A stretch of 64,000 nucleotides of DNA from an uncultured Lachnospiraceae bacterium (GTDB taxonomy: Bacteria; Bacillota; Clostridia; Lachnospirales; Lachnospiraceae), in NCBI GenBank assembly GCA_910587935.1, contig CAJUNP010000007.1, positions 1 through 64,000 on the forward strand, in the 5' to 3' direction. Below are positions 10,501 through 19,352 of this stretch, in pieces; position 1 is the stretch's first letter; every line of letters starts with the position of its first letter. Both the position numbers and the translations under genes were made by a program. The notes under the pieces were generated by a model, which was not told the origin of the DNA, did not search any database, and saw nothing but the letters and a program-made list of their open reading frames with translations.

Positions 10501-11560
10501 AATATCCGCAGGCAATTTTTTTGTGGTAAAAAAAGAAGGAATCTATATAAAATCCAAGGACTGGACTCCCGCGGCGTTCGATTCCAGAATCGGAGAAAAA
10601 AATGCCGGCACACTTTTTACATTGACAGCCGGCCAGTATATTAAAGTTTACTTGTATAACATGAAGGATATTGACTATTTTGAACTGAGCTGGAACTATG
10701 ATGAAATTTATAAAGACAGCGCATCGGACGAAGCCAAAAAAGCTTTTGAAAGGTTCTGCATCCGAGGATGGGGTGTCGGCAGGATTGAAAATGCACCATC
10801 CTATTATTTTGAGGGCGATAATATTTATGTATTTACCATGCCATTTGATTTTATATGCGATAAAATCAAAAAAGTAAACTATAAAGATCTAAACCCGGCC
10901 AGAACCATATCCACCGTAATTTTTCATCAGTTTTACAGCAGAGAATACCTCGGTTTGGATGATAACCATCCTGACAGGCTGTTTCACTCAGTAGAAATAG
11001 GAAAAATTGAAGTATATAATTCTGACAACACATTAAGAGACATACTTTACGGAAACAGAACAAATACTCCGACCGGAATGATGATAAACACCTTTGCCAA
11101 GCATATTTATACCGATACCTTCAGCATTAGCAACAACGAACTGCAGCATGCCGCCGTTTATCATTCTGCCGCCAGCAATTCTCCAAATTTATATATTAAT
11201 CCGGATGGCCGCTTTATGAGGTCCTCCTCTTCCTCCCAAAGATTCAAAAAAGACATTACTTCTGACATTCCCGACAGTCTTTCCCCCGAAAAGCTATATG
11301 AGCTGGACATCGTCTCATACAAATATAAGGATAACTATCTATATCATAGCGATGAAAGATACGGAAAAGACATGATCGGTCTCATTGCCGAGGACGTCTA
11401 TGAAAAATATCCGACTGCCTGCAACCTTGACGGAGAGGGAAAACCGGAAATGTGGAATATCCACATACTTTTCCCTGCCGCATTGAAATTAATTCAGGAA
11501 CAGCATAAAGAACTGGAAAAATTAAAGGAAAGAATCGAGATTTTAGAACAGAAAGGGTGA
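7589..11560 (+). CDS. Tail-tip / tail-associated protein with C-terminal S74 intramolecular chaperone
   Basis: This 1323-aa protein starts at the ATG at 7589, which has AAAGGCAGGA eight bases upstream; the in-frame ATG at 7580 lies on top of that ribosome site. The N-terminal roughly 400 residues look like the Tal/hub domain that caps the tail tube. The middle is helical. Residues about 880-1000 hold a beta-rich, Gly-rich tail-fibre segment (GTGKFTGEIQGTGGTFYG). The last ~110 residues form a peptidase S74 chaperone: SSSQRFKKDI carries the expected Ser and Lys of the self-cleavage site, and a coiled coil ends the protein. S74 domains drive trimer folding of fibres and then cleave themselves off, so the mature tip is likely a trimeric receptor-binding or depolymerising structure. 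No polysaccharide lyase or hydrolase motif could be recognised. Confidence 0.8.
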   Translation: MDQYNIYICKADCTLLGTLTGIKAETCSLVKNAMDLWELTFDIDKYVNDNGTLTKSNFYDSAGDMMKLYIEGNDVQAFFIIDSEPVIRGGTFQEVKSITAHSVECELGEMYLKNLKVNCGTTDSQEYLACTPAPDGNKNYYNVNPYTGLPYEYISLINYEDTQLSLLHLVLQGTGWTVKEGIDPELCRIKKSFETSGSVYSFLMKTLSPAASVIFEFDRKNRQIGVVHAERYGNDTGVFISMRNLINSFEVTGSGENNIKTKLIPRGTDDIGIEFVNFGQDSLLNLDYFMNTPDGYGGYTYVSSELHDKYNLWKNYRDKEKTSLSADSKTMIQGTRREIYRELTKLYNKTITDISELHNRLPNDGCLIDYRTYGADELKTAYTAYNQALNTLITLYKQEYHVTEIGNAPGYDPLPPSAANIKDTPYWYDFYAYKEKIIPSIEEALKMYCRTDSNGSLVYDENGRFIELDSGNPHYYADSDILKEVNSYLYEWSLYGLDELEAKKKAWSETANLLFHDCFILSGTPVSPDRYRTPDESEETGWNSLSAEQKKLFSVAQAYMNKLNQYLDYMSFDPRKNSLTKTVGKGIIRQCEDAIRKRKNDISLIESRQKEYDRLRNELAASVTLENFKVHGTLLFTENDLAILNSLIREQEFHDDTILTTSLDDLVSTVDVQEDLYQAAAAKLYETSRPQYSFRTELDNLFSLEEFKACREPFQIGNFIRVGLETHEELHDNNFIKLRLISVSYNPLEADENLSVEFSTMTKSLNGISDLAFLLDSENGASATSSSGASSGGVYGNHDTNVQISNHMLNALLRTELFGTAVTDVILDSLKANKGNFNTLFSHCGVFDSLETGQIKISGDCLFDRIKSNNWNGTDLNPLSNTQGSIFQLSDGKFNLGGNLKWDGSALTINGTGKFTGEIQGTGGTFYGDVTANTLTANQSGTIAGWQFNKNGFYKSSDSIAGEGMYLGNDGISAGNFFVVKKEGIYIKSKDWTPAAFDSRIGEKNAGTLFTLTAGQYIKVYLYNMKDIDYFELSWNYDEIYKDSASDEAKKAFERFCIRGWGVGRIENAPSYYFEGDNIYVFTMPFDFICDKIKKVNYKDLNPARTISTVIFHQFYSREYLGLDDNHPDRLFHSVEIGKIEVYNSDNTLRDILYGNRTNTPTGMMINTFAKHIYTDTFSISNNELQHAAVYHSAASNSPNLYINPDGRFMRSSSSSQRFKKDITSDIPDSLSPEKLYELDIVSYKYKDNYLYHSDERYGKDMIGLIAEDVYEKYPTACNLDGEGKPEMWNIHILFPAALKLIQEQHKELEKLKERIEILEQKG

Positions 11561-11571
11561 TATATAAAAGT

Positions 11572-13059
11572 ATGGATACACTAATTCACGAAATTACACT
11601 TGGATTCTCCAATGAAACCGGTATCCCTAATATACCCGTTTCACAGCACGACATAAACCGGATTATTTCTATCCGGTTTACAAATTACGGCGAAGAATAC
11701 GAAATACCGGAAGAAACCTACGTATTTTTAAAAGCCAAAAAGCCCGACGGTACGGAAATCAACACGGATGAATTTTGCTCTGTTGCGGATCACAAAGTAA
11801 AACTGCAGATCTTTGAACAATTAACGGTAGCCGGCGGAATCGTTCCATGTGAAATCATTTTAAGCGATGAGAACGGAACACGATATACGTCTAGTCATTT
11901 CAACTTAATTATTAACCACTCCGTGCACAATGACGATCATTTACGTTCCTCCGACACATACAAAAATCTGGCGGATATGATTGTTGAACATAACAATATA
12001 GCTGCAAAGGAAAAAATACGCACGGAAAACGAAAACCAGCGAATGAGCAATGAGCAAAAACGCGAAAACATGTTTTCCAATGTCTTAGACCACGCAAGGT
12101 CCTATTCCGACAATGCCCAAAATTCATCCGACAGCGCAAGGGAAAGCAACGAAAGCGCAGCAAATCATGCATCCCAATCAGAAAACTGGGCGCGACGCGC
12201 AAAAGAGGAAGCCGACCGGGCCAGGGAAGAGGCTGACCGGGCGCATAATATTGAGATGTTTTCCGGAAGTTATAATGATTTATCCGATAAGCCTGTAATT
12301 CCTACGTATTCTGCCGGACCGCAGCTTACGCTGGCCGGAACGCAAATTGATCTTCACGACGTCTGTAAATTAATAACGGATTGGAACGATGCGAGAGCTA
12401 ACGGATGGTATATGGGACATAATGCACTGCACCAGCCAGACAGCGGAATTGGATGGCACTACGGACTTGTAATCGCTAACCATCCCAGCTATGCGCGCCA
12501 AATTGTTTACAGTTTTGCAGACGGAGTAAGTACGGTGGCAACACTTTATGGGCGATATGAAAGAATCATACAGAATAACAAATGGGGAGAATGGTATCGG
12601 ACGGATGTATCTCTGACAAATAATCTCCTGTCCAATCAGCCCGGTACTGCCCTGGATGCAGCGCAGGCGCCGGTTCTTGTCGGTAAGATTAATACGGTAG
12701 ACAATAAGGTCGCTGCGATTAACAATACTTTAAAAGATTTAACCGGCTATATCGTAAGCACGGTACTGGAAAATGAATATATGGATGCCAGTTATTTTAA
12801 AAACGGAAATGTTGTAGAAATTGCTTTAGGTAAGCTAAAAGCAGAGCTGACAGCAGGCGTAAATTATATAATTGGCGTTTTACCGGAAAACTGCCGGCCT
12901 CCATACGGCTTTAGTAAGATGGTTGCACTGGGTACATCCAATATTACAATGGCTTATTTTTCAATCTCAAAATATACCGGAGAAGTCCAAATAAAAGCCT
13001 ACAACCACCTGCCTGTTGGTACATATGTTTACAATCACTTTACATTTTCCTGCCGTTAA
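11572..13059 (+). CDS. BppU-type baseplate/fibre protein with pyocin-knob-like domain
   Basis: The 495-aa product has an N-terminal domain (about residues 1-120) of the BppU type, with EIPEETYVFLKAKKPDGTEI and a following beta sandwich, which plugs receptor-binding proteins into the baseplate. A coiled coil rich in Glu/Arg/Ala (about 140-225) follows, then the linker YNDLSDKPVIP common in tail fibres. Next comes a knob-like domain (about 270-350) with NGWYMGHNALHQPDSGIGWH and KWGEWYRTD, as in pyocin knobs, and a C-terminal beta domain. A GTG at 11557 overlaps the previous stop but has no room for a ribosome site. The ATG at 11572 lies 12-14 nt after AAAGGGTG and is preferred. Confidence 0.75.
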   Translation: MDTLIHEITLGFSNETGIPNIPVSQHDINRIISIRFTNYGEEYEIPEETYVFLKAKKPDGTEINTDEFCSVADHKVKLQIFEQLTVAGGIVPCEIILSDENGTRYTSSHFNLIINHSVHNDDHLRSSDTYKNLADMIVEHNNIAAKEKIRTENENQRMSNEQKRENMFSNVLDHARSYSDNAQNSSDSARESNESAANHASQSENWARRAKEEADRAREEADRAHNIEMFSGSYNDLSDKPVIPTYSAGPQLTLAGTQIDLHDVCKLITDWNDARANGWYMGHNALHQPDSGIGWHYGLVIANHPSYARQIVYSFADGVSTVATLYGRYERIIQNNKWGEWYRTDVSLTNNLLSNQPGTALDAAQAPVLVGKINTVDNKVAAINNTLKDLTGYIVSTVLENEYMDASYFKNGNVVEIALGKLKAELTAGVNYIIGVLPENCRPPYGFSKMVALGTSNITMAYFSISKYTGEVQIKAYNHLPVGTYVYNHFTFSCR

Positions 13060-13110
13060 TCCGGCATATTATTAAAAATACCGGAATCAAACCGGAGAAA
13101 GAAGGCAAAC

Positions 13111-13500
13111 ATGAAAGACATATTACTGTTCAACGACAAAACAACTATTGACCTGGAGTCCGGTTCCATGCTCGACGACATAAAAATCCTGTCCGCCACA
13201 AAGCAGGATATGCTTGCCGCATGGAACAAGTTTACAGATTTTAATTTAAAGTCGGTACAGATTAAAAACACGGACGGAGTACCGGTGGGACATTATGAAA
13301 ATCTGGTACTGGAAAACGAAACATCCGTGATCCGGTCGGACGGATCAATCCTCACCAGCTTCCGGCTCCGCGAAAAAAGCGACGTAGAATTGCTAAAAGA
13401 ACAGATCGAGACGATGAAGGAGCAGCAGGAAGTACAGGACGGGGCAATTGCAGATTTAGGAGAAGCAGTAAGCGGACTGGCGGAAGGGAGCGCAGTATAA
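13111..13500 (+). CDS. Small phage tail-region protein with C-terminal coiled coil
   Basis: The 129-aa product has a beta-rich first part (TIDLESGSMLDDIKIL, then NTDGVPVGHYENLVL) and a helical C-terminus with a heptad-like pattern, LLKEQIETMKEQQEVQDGAI. Small proteins of this layout sit between fibre genes and XkdX-like genes in clostridial prophages. Their role is not known to me. It has an AAGAAGG ribosome site five bases before the ATG, and its TAA overlaps the next ATG by one base, so the two are probably translationally coupled. Confidence 0.6.
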   Translation: MKDILLFNDKTTIDLESGSMLDDIKILSATKQDMLAAWNKFTDFNLKSVQIKNTDGVPVGHYENLVLENETSVIRSDGSILTSFRLREKSDVELLKEQIETMKEQQEVQDGAIADLGEAVSGLAEGSAV

Positions 13501-13610
13501 TGGGAAGATTTTACGGAATTAAGATTTTAAACGGAGACATGAAAATTGAGGATGTTCCGAAATTCTGGAAAAAAGTAACTGAAAAATGGCTATTAGAAAA
13601 CGTAAATTAA
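13500..13610 (+). CDS. XkdX-like phage microprotein (36 aa)
   Basis: This 36-aa ORF starts in a TAATG overlap with the previous gene and has AAGGGAG seven bases upstream. The sequence opens MGRFYGIKILNGDMKIEDVP and ends KVTEKWLLENVN. Short acidic proteins of this kind (XkdX-like) are regular last members of fibre gene groups in Firmicutes phages, and their function is unknown. The clean ribosome site, coupling and phage context support it being real despite the length. Confidence 0.6.
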   Translation: MGRFYGIKILNGDMKIEDVPKFWKKVTEKWLLENVN

Positions 13611-13631
13611 ATATTTAAGGAAAAGCTGGCA

Positions 13632-13660
13632 GGCCCCGGAACCGCTGTTTTACCGGGGCC
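13632..13660 (+). terminator. Strong GC hairpin closing tail module A
   Basis: GGCCCCGG (13632-13639) pairs perfectly with CCGGGGCC (13653-13660) across a 13-base loop, just after the XkdX-like stop. There is no immediate T run, only a looser pyrimidine/T stretch at 13672-13684. It may be a weak terminator or a processing/stability hairpin separating the two tail modules. Confidence 0.5.
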
Positions 13661-13662
13661 GC

Positions 13663-13692
13663 ATAACATACTCCCGTTTTTCTTATTATGAT
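13663..13692 (+). promoter_or_regulatory. Possible promoter before the second tape-measure-like gene
   Basis: ATAACA (13663-13668) and TATGAT (13687-13692) are spaced by 18 bases, between the hairpin and the start at 13728. The -10 is good and the -35 moderate. If real, module B can be expressed separately from module A. Confidence 0.3.
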
Positions 13693-13727
13693 AGAAACAA
13701 CAATAAATACGAAAGGTCGGTGATGAA

Positions 13728-16700
13728 ATGTCCGCTAAAAATGACAAACAGCTTGCTCTCGGTTTAGATATACCAAAATCAACGGCACAAATTAACGCAG
13801 ATATCAAATCACTGCAATCCAAGTTGGACACCGTGCACATTAATACGATATTCACAACACAAAACAGGGAACTGGCTATATTCGGAAACACAATCAGTAG
13901 TATTAAAGAGAAATGGAATGAATTCCAAAACGCAGTTAATAAAAGTGACGGTAAATTATTTGGTGAAAACGGGGCGTTTGCATCGCTGTTAAATGACAAA
14001 AGAGCAAATATGCAGATATCCGATGACGTTTCATCCCAATTTGAAGTGTTTAAAGAAAAATTTAACACTTCGTCTCTCAGCGCCGAAGCCTTGGCAGAAC
14101 AATTCCAAAACGTTGACCAAAGAATTATCGACTATGCCAAAACCTGCAAAAACGGTGAAATGACAACAGAAGGCTTTAAAGAATCTATCAACAGCATGTC
14201 TTTCTCCGCCAAAGCAGGTAAAGCAGCGCTTCAGGTATTTGCATCGGCAGGTAATATGGTGGCAGGGATTCTCATTGACAAAGCATTTGAAATAGCCGTT
14301 ACTGCTATTGACAATTATATTAACAGAGTGGAAAAAGCAAATGAAGCAATGCATGATGCCGTTGGCGAATATGAGTCCGAGAAAGCAAGTCTGGATGGTA
14401 TTAATTCTAAGATAAAAGAGCACAATGAAACAATTGACGACTTATTGTCAAAAGACAAACTTACCTATGTAGAACAAGGCCAGCTTGAAGAATTGCAGGC
14501 GATAACCAAAGAATTACTGCTTCAACAGGATATTGAAGAAAGACGCACGGATAACGCATCAAAAGAAGCCGCTGATAAGACCGTGGATGCTTTTGAAAAG
14601 CAGTATGGAAACTATGACCTGACCGAAGAAGATTTACAAGAAAAACTTGCGCTTGATCATTTCCCGACACCGGAAGGTAAAGATGATATTCTTGGAAATG
14701 TTTCTTCATATATTCGTGCAAATGAATTATTGGAACAGGCAAAAAAAGATTATGAGGAAGCGCTTGCTAACGGGGAAGATACCACCTGGCTCGATTATGA
14801 CCGACAACATTTAATCGATATGGCGGACGATTATTCCCAGTTAATAGACAATAATATCGGCGACCTGTTGGAAATGCAAATGGCATTGGAAGACGAATAC
14901 CATAATGCTGTTGAAAACCGCGCAGCCGATGCAGAATCTTTGACTTCTTCCGAAAAAGATGCCATTACTACATACGAACAAATACATGATATCCTGAAAA
15001 CGGTGTATAAGTACACTGACCAAAATGCATGGAACGGCATGGAAATCGAGGATATCTTTAATACACAAGGTATCGAGAAGACAAAGGAAGAGCTTATAGC
15101 CATGGCGAAAGCCGGTGAACTCACACCAGAGACATTGGAACAGTATCCTAAGCTGAATAACGCCATAAAAAACAGTGAAATCTTTTTTGAAAATGGACAG
15201 ACCGCTGCAAAAGTATTTTGTAATGAGATTAATGCGTGTGCGGATGAGTCTGCGGATTTAATGGATTCTTTTGGTTATGTACATTCAATTTCATCTTTTG
15301 AAGATGCATGGAAAAGCCTTTCCCTATTCGACAATGACGCAGCAAAAAAATTAAGCGCCAGTCTTATGGAATTGGCAGAAAACGGAAGTCTTACTATTGA
15401 AACATTTCAAAGCGCTGATTCTACAGGGTATTTCAAAAGTCTGGGCATATCTGCCGACGAAGCGGTCACAAAAATCAATGAATTAGCAGATGAATCAAAG
15501 CAATTGTCTTCTATGTCCGGCCAAATATCTTCCATGGCAAATGCCCTTAACACAAAGCAGGAAAATGGTTTCGTAAGCGCTGATACATTATCCGGCTTTA
15601 ATGCTAAAGTACAAGGATTGGACTCCTGGGACCGGTTTCGGCAGGTATTGGGAAGTACAACATCCTCCTATGACGAGTGCTGCAGCGCAGCAAATGCGCT
15701 TGCCAGCGAATGGTTAAGCAACAATAATTTTCTGGCTCAATTAACGGAACAAAATAAAGAATTTTATGAGACTCAGCTGGAAGAAATGGGCATCTCCAAC
15801 GCACATGCGGTAATTCAGGAAGCCTTAACGTTAAAAAATGAAGAACTGGCACTAAGCAAACAATATCTTGCAGAAGAGGGAAAAGAGCTTGCATCCGTAT
15901 CCGAAATAGAACAGGCGGAATTCATTGCAAACGCAGTTGCCGCAGGAACCTGCTCACAGCAGTACGCCGCGCTGCATTTACAAAAAATATTATGCAACGA
16001 AAACTGGCTTGACTCAGCTACGGATATAAACGGGCTGCTAATCCTTGCAGAAGCGGCCGGGATTGCAGGCAGCGCAATTATTCAATTAAGCAGCCTTAAA
16101 ACCGGATATGACACGGCAGTTGCAAACGGTGATTCCAACGCCGCTATTGCAATAAATAACCAGATGCAGACTTTAAAAACACAGCTTGCAAATGAAGCAG
16201 CCCGTCTTGGAACCAGCGTTAAGATTGACTTTGGAAAAATTGGCGGCGGTAAACCGGCGGCAAAATTGGCCGGTCAAGAAGCTGGCAAATCCTACGCCGA
16301 CGGCTTGAAAGATGAAATATCCAGGCTAAACGACGTAATCGGCGCAATCGGAAAAATCATAAGCGGCCAGATTGACCTGTACAACGACCAGAAGGACGCG
16401 GCGGTCGATGCTCTGGAAGCACAGAAAGAAGCGGCCGAAGAAGCGCTGGAAGCCGAAAAAGCACTGATTCAGGAGCAGATCGATGCAAAACAGGATGAAA
16501 TTGACAAAATAAATGAAGCATCCGAAGCCCGTAAAAATGAACTGGATTTACAGAAAAAACAATATGAACTTGCAAGAATGCAGAACCAGCGTACTATTCT
16601 GCAATACTCGGAAGATAAGGGCCTGCATTACGTCACGGATACATCCGGAATCCGGGATGCAAGGGAAGCCGTTACGGAAGCACAGGAAAACATCAAAATC

Positions 16701-17954
16701 GCCGGCATGGAAAAAGAAATATCCGATCTGGAAGCCACGCTGGATTCCCTTGACAGAAAGATCGAAGAATCCAATAACTATTACGATAACCTGATCGGCC
16801 AGACGGAACAATACTGGGACAGTCTGATAAAAGGCCTTGAAGATTATAAATCCAGATGGGAAGAACTGGCGGAAATTGAAGAACATGCAAAAATAACGGC
16901 GCAGCTTGAACAAATGGGTATATCCTCCACGGATGTGCTTGGCATGTCAGAATCGGCCTTTGCGGGCTTTAAAGAAGGTTACCTTGGCCTCTTAGGCGAG
17001 ATGTATCAGGGCAGCGAACAGATGCTTGACTCCTTATCCCAAATTGCCGGTACGGATCTTTCAGGCTTAAGCAACAGTTTTGAAAATGCAGCCGCTTCCG
17101 TCGGAAGTATGGCAAATGCAATCAATGGGTCCGAAGGCGGTTCTGCAGCGTCATCCTCTTCCGGCCTCCAGACAAACGATACTTCGTCCGGCGGCTCGCT
17201 TAAATCAGCCATCAGGGATCAGACCGAAGCGGCCGTTGCGGATCTTACAACGCAGAAAGACTTATTTAACGGGGATGAAGGATTAAAAGGCGCCGTACAG
17301 GAAGTCATTTGTAAAATCGGAAGAGCTTCCGGCAGCGAAGGTTCCGATAAAAATTCACAGGGTTCCCAAGATGAATCCAATACTTTAATGGCAGCCATTC
17401 AGCAGCAGACAGAACAGGCTTTAGACGAAGAAACCGGAATTCCGGCACAGAAACGGGCTTGGGAAGAATTAAACCAGCCGCTTGGAGAAGCTGCGGAACA
17501 TATCGCCGCACTTCAGTCAACCCTCGAAGAGATGGATGGGAAAACATTTACCGCTACCTTAAACATAGTGGGTAACGGTGTTTCTATGCCGTCCGAAGAA
17601 ATCAGCGCCGTATACAATACTTCATCGTCTGACAGCCGTCATACGTTAAGTCCTCTGCCTGCCGGCAGCCGTACGTCGAATTTAATACAGAAATTCCAAC
17701 AGTTTTCAGGTAAAATAACGGAAGGCAGCGGACAAATCATGACCCGCGCAATGTCCGGCCTACAGGCACAGGCAGATCAGACTGCCCGGGATATCGCCAG
17801 CGCAAATATTCTTCAAAACAATAAAAATAACCAGCCTGTGACCATGACAATCGGAGATATTCATCTTACGGGCGTTCAGGATGTGAACGGACTGGCTTCC
17901 GCAATTAAATCGCATTTACCGGGAATGATGATGCAGGGATACTTTAAAAGCTGA
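13728..17954 (+). CDS. Tape-measure-like tail protein, module B
   Basis: This 1408-aa protein has an intact N-terminus. Hydrophobic helices follow the AKAGK region (about residues 160-195), then comes long coiled coil with a very charged section at about 860-1050 (DAVDALEAQKEAAEEALEAE). The C-terminus is of the GDIHLTGVQDVNGLASAI type often seen at tape-measure ends. It is a divergent paralogue of the protein ending at 6701, sharing AKAGK..QxxAxAGNM and an LxxKxLC..LAExAG block. The charged half and the C-termini differ. The first 1.9 kb is more AT-rich than the rest, as in the other copy. The ribosome site is AAAGG/GGTGAT before the ATG. A second complete tape measure beside a second hub gene suggests a second tail-tip system. 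Confidence 0.8.
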   Translation: MSAKNDKQLALGLDIPKSTAQINADIKSLQSKLDTVHINTIFTTQNRELAIFGNTISSIKEKWNEFQNAVNKSDGKLFGENGAFASLLNDKRANMQISDDVSSQFEVFKEKFNTSSLSAEALAEQFQNVDQRIIDYAKTCKNGEMTTEGFKESINSMSFSAKAGKAALQVFASAGNMVAGILIDKAFEIAVTAIDNYINRVEKANEAMHDAVGEYESEKASLDGINSKIKEHNETIDDLLSKDKLTYVEQGQLEELQAITKELLLQQDIEERRTDNASKEAADKTVDAFEKQYGNYDLTEEDLQEKLALDHFPTPEGKDDILGNVSSYIRANELLEQAKKDYEEALANGEDTTWLDYDRQHLIDMADDYSQLIDNNIGDLLEMQMALEDEYHNAVENRAADAESLTSSEKDAITTYEQIHDILKTVYKYTDQNAWNGMEIEDIFNTQGIEKTKEELIAMAKAGELTPETLEQYPKLNNAIKNSEIFFENGQTAAKVFCNEINACADESADLMDSFGYVHSISSFEDAWKSLSLFDNDAAKKLSASLMELAENGSLTIETFQSADSTGYFKSLGISADEAVTKINELADESKQLSSMSGQISSMANALNTKQENGFVSADTLSGFNAKVQGLDSWDRFRQVLGSTTSSYDECCSAANALASEWLSNNNFLAQLTEQNKEFYETQLEEMGISNAHAVIQEALTLKNEELALSKQYLAEEGKELASVSEIEQAEFIANAVAAGTCSQQYAALHLQKILCNENWLDSATDINGLLILAEAAGIAGSAIIQLSSLKTGYDTAVANGDSNAAIAINNQMQTLKTQLANEAARLGTSVKIDFGKIGGGKPAAKLAGQEAGKSYADGLKDEISRLNDVIGAIGKIISGQIDLYNDQKDAAVDALEAQKEAAEEALEAEKALIQEQIDAKQDEIDKINEASEARKNELDLQKKQYELARMQNQRTILQYSEDKGLHYVTDTSGIRDAREAVTEAQENIKIAGMEKEISDLEATLDSLDRKIEESNNYYDNLIGQTEQYWDSLIKGLEDYKSRWEELAEIEEHAKITAQLEQMGISSTDVLGMSESAFAGFKEGYLGLLGEMYQGSEQMLDSLSQIAGTDLSGLSNSFENAAASVGSMANAINGSEGGSAASSSSGLQTNDTSSGGSLKSAIRDQTEAAVADLTTQKDLFNGDEGLKGAVQEVICKIGRASGSEGSDKNSQGSQDESNTLMAAIQQQTEQALDEETGIPAQKRAWEELNQPLGEAAEHIAALQSTLEEMDGKTFTATLNIVGNGVSMPSEEISAVYNTSSSDSRHTLSPLPAGSRTSNLIQKFQQFSGKITEGSGQIMTRAMSGLQAQADQTARDIASANILQNNKNNQPVTMTIGDIHLTGVQDVNGLASAIKSHLPGMMMQGYFKS

Positions 17955-17983
17955 GGCAAACGATAAAGAAAGAGGATAACGCA

Positions 17984-18274
17984 ATGAATCAAGAAAATGT
18001 GGAAGCGGTAGAAACACTTAGTAATGAAATTTTAAAATATATTGAAAAAACCGCAAAAGAAAGAGCAAAAGGCGATATTACTTTTAAATCCATCATAAAA
18101 AACATCACACCCAAAGGTTATGTAATACTGGATGAGTCGGGAAATGAACGCACCGTACCGTGCTGCCTACCCGGACTTGAATTAAAAATCATGCAGACGG
18201 TATGGGTAAAAGAACCCATGGGAAGACTGAGCGACATGCATATCTGCGGTGTCGCGGGAAAAGAAAGAAGGTGA
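17984..18274 (+). CDS. Small conserved-looking tail-module protein (96 aa)
   Basis: I do not recognise this family. A helical, acidic N-terminus of about 35 residues is followed by a compact beta-rich part (KGDITFKSIIKNITPKGYVI, then CCLPGLELKIMQTVWVKEP) that could be an OB-like or small barrel fold. It has a GAGG ribosome site and sits directly between the tape-measure-like gene and the FN3-like gene. Position suggests a tail-terminal or hub-associated structural protein; that is inference from order only. Confidence 0.55.
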   Translation: MNQENVEAVETLSNEILKYIEKTAKERAKGDITFKSIIKNITPKGYVILDESGNERTVPCCLPGLELKIMQTVWVKEPMGRLSDMHICGVAGKERR

Positions 18275-18281
18275 GAATCAA

Positions 18282-19346
18282 ATGGCAAAACCATATATTC
18301 AGCGCATCTCGCCCTTTGATGCCAATAATCCTTATGAAATAACCCTTTTGTGGAATGGTAACCGTGCCCACGCAAACAGGATTATGATACAGGACTATGA
18401 AACAAACGCCACCGTATTTGACGATACGGTATCCTCGTTTGAACTTAAACATATAATACCGGCCCATACATTACAAAACGGTAAAAAGTATACCGTACAG
18501 GCCCAAACGTATGACGTGGAAAATATACCGTCCGCCTTATCCGGCAAAGTACTTTTTTACACTTTTGCAACACCTGATTTCTATTTTGCGGACTTGCCGG
18601 AAGATCCGGTTATCACCAATTCCTCATTTACCGCTGACATACATTATTATTCCGACAATTGGGAAGCCATTAATAAATACGTGTTCTATCTGTATGACGC
18701 CTCAAAAAAACAATTACTTAAAAGCAATGAAATGACGGATAATCAAGATATCAGTTATACGTACAAAGGATTAGATAACAACACCGTTTACTATGTAAGG
18801 TGCGCCGGTATTACCGTTAACGGCATGGAACTTGATACAGGTTATGTGAAAATAACTGTAAAATACGAAAACCCTAATACATACGCCCGCATTTATGCTA
18901 CTCCTCTTCCGTCCCAGGGCTGTATACAGGTAGCGACAAACCTCATTATAATCCAATACAACGGAACGGACAGTTTTGAATATATAGACGGAATGATCGA
19001 CCTTAGAGATAAGACCTTATACTATAACGAGGGCTTTTTAATTGAGGATGATTTTACGGTTATAATCCGCGGAACCAATTTGTGGCAAAATGCAGAACTG
19101 TTTAAAATGAGCAATGGAAATCCCGGATTAACATTAAGCTCTCACATTTACAGCGGCAAAAAGCTGAGATTCAGACTGACCGTTCCCAATGGCGTAAGCC
19201 GTTATCTTTTATATTCGGATGAACAAGTCTTTGCTAATACGGATATGGTTACGGTTATTATCAGACGGAAAAACAATATCTACCAGCTAAAAGTATTGGC
19301 GGAAAAAACCGCAAAAACAAACACCCTGGAGTTAGGAGGCAGTTAA
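18282..19346 (+). CDS. Tail-tip protein with fibronectin III-like N-terminal domains
   Basis: The 354-aa product starts at the ATG at 18282 after AAGGTGA; an upstream in-frame start at 18249 lies inside the previous gene. Residues 1-95 and about 100-190 show two beta-sandwich patterns resembling FN3 repeats (ITLLWNGNRAHANRI; later GLDNNTVYYVRCAGITVNG). The C-terminal part (about 215-340) resembles a concanavalin/jelly-roll type sheet. FN3 domains are frequent decorations of phage tail tips that bind surfaces. Exact role unknown. Confidence 0.55.
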   Translation: MAKPYIQRISPFDANNPYEITLLWNGNRAHANRIMIQDYETNATVFDDTVSSFELKHIIPAHTLQNGKKYTVQAQTYDVENIPSALSGKVLFYTFATPDFYFADLPEDPVITNSSFTADIHYYSDNWEAINKYVFYLYDASKKQLLKSNEMTDNQDISYTYKGLDNNTVYYVRCAGITVNGMELDTGYVKITVKYENPNTYARIYATPLPSQGCIQVATNLIIIQYNGTDSFEYIDGMIDLRDKTLYYNEGFLIEDDFTVIIRGTNLWQNAELFKMSNGNPGLTLSSHIYSGKKLRFRLTVPNGVSRYLLYSDEQVFANTDMVTVIIRRKNNIYQLKVLAEKTAKTNTLELGGS

Positions 19347-19352
19347 GAGTAT

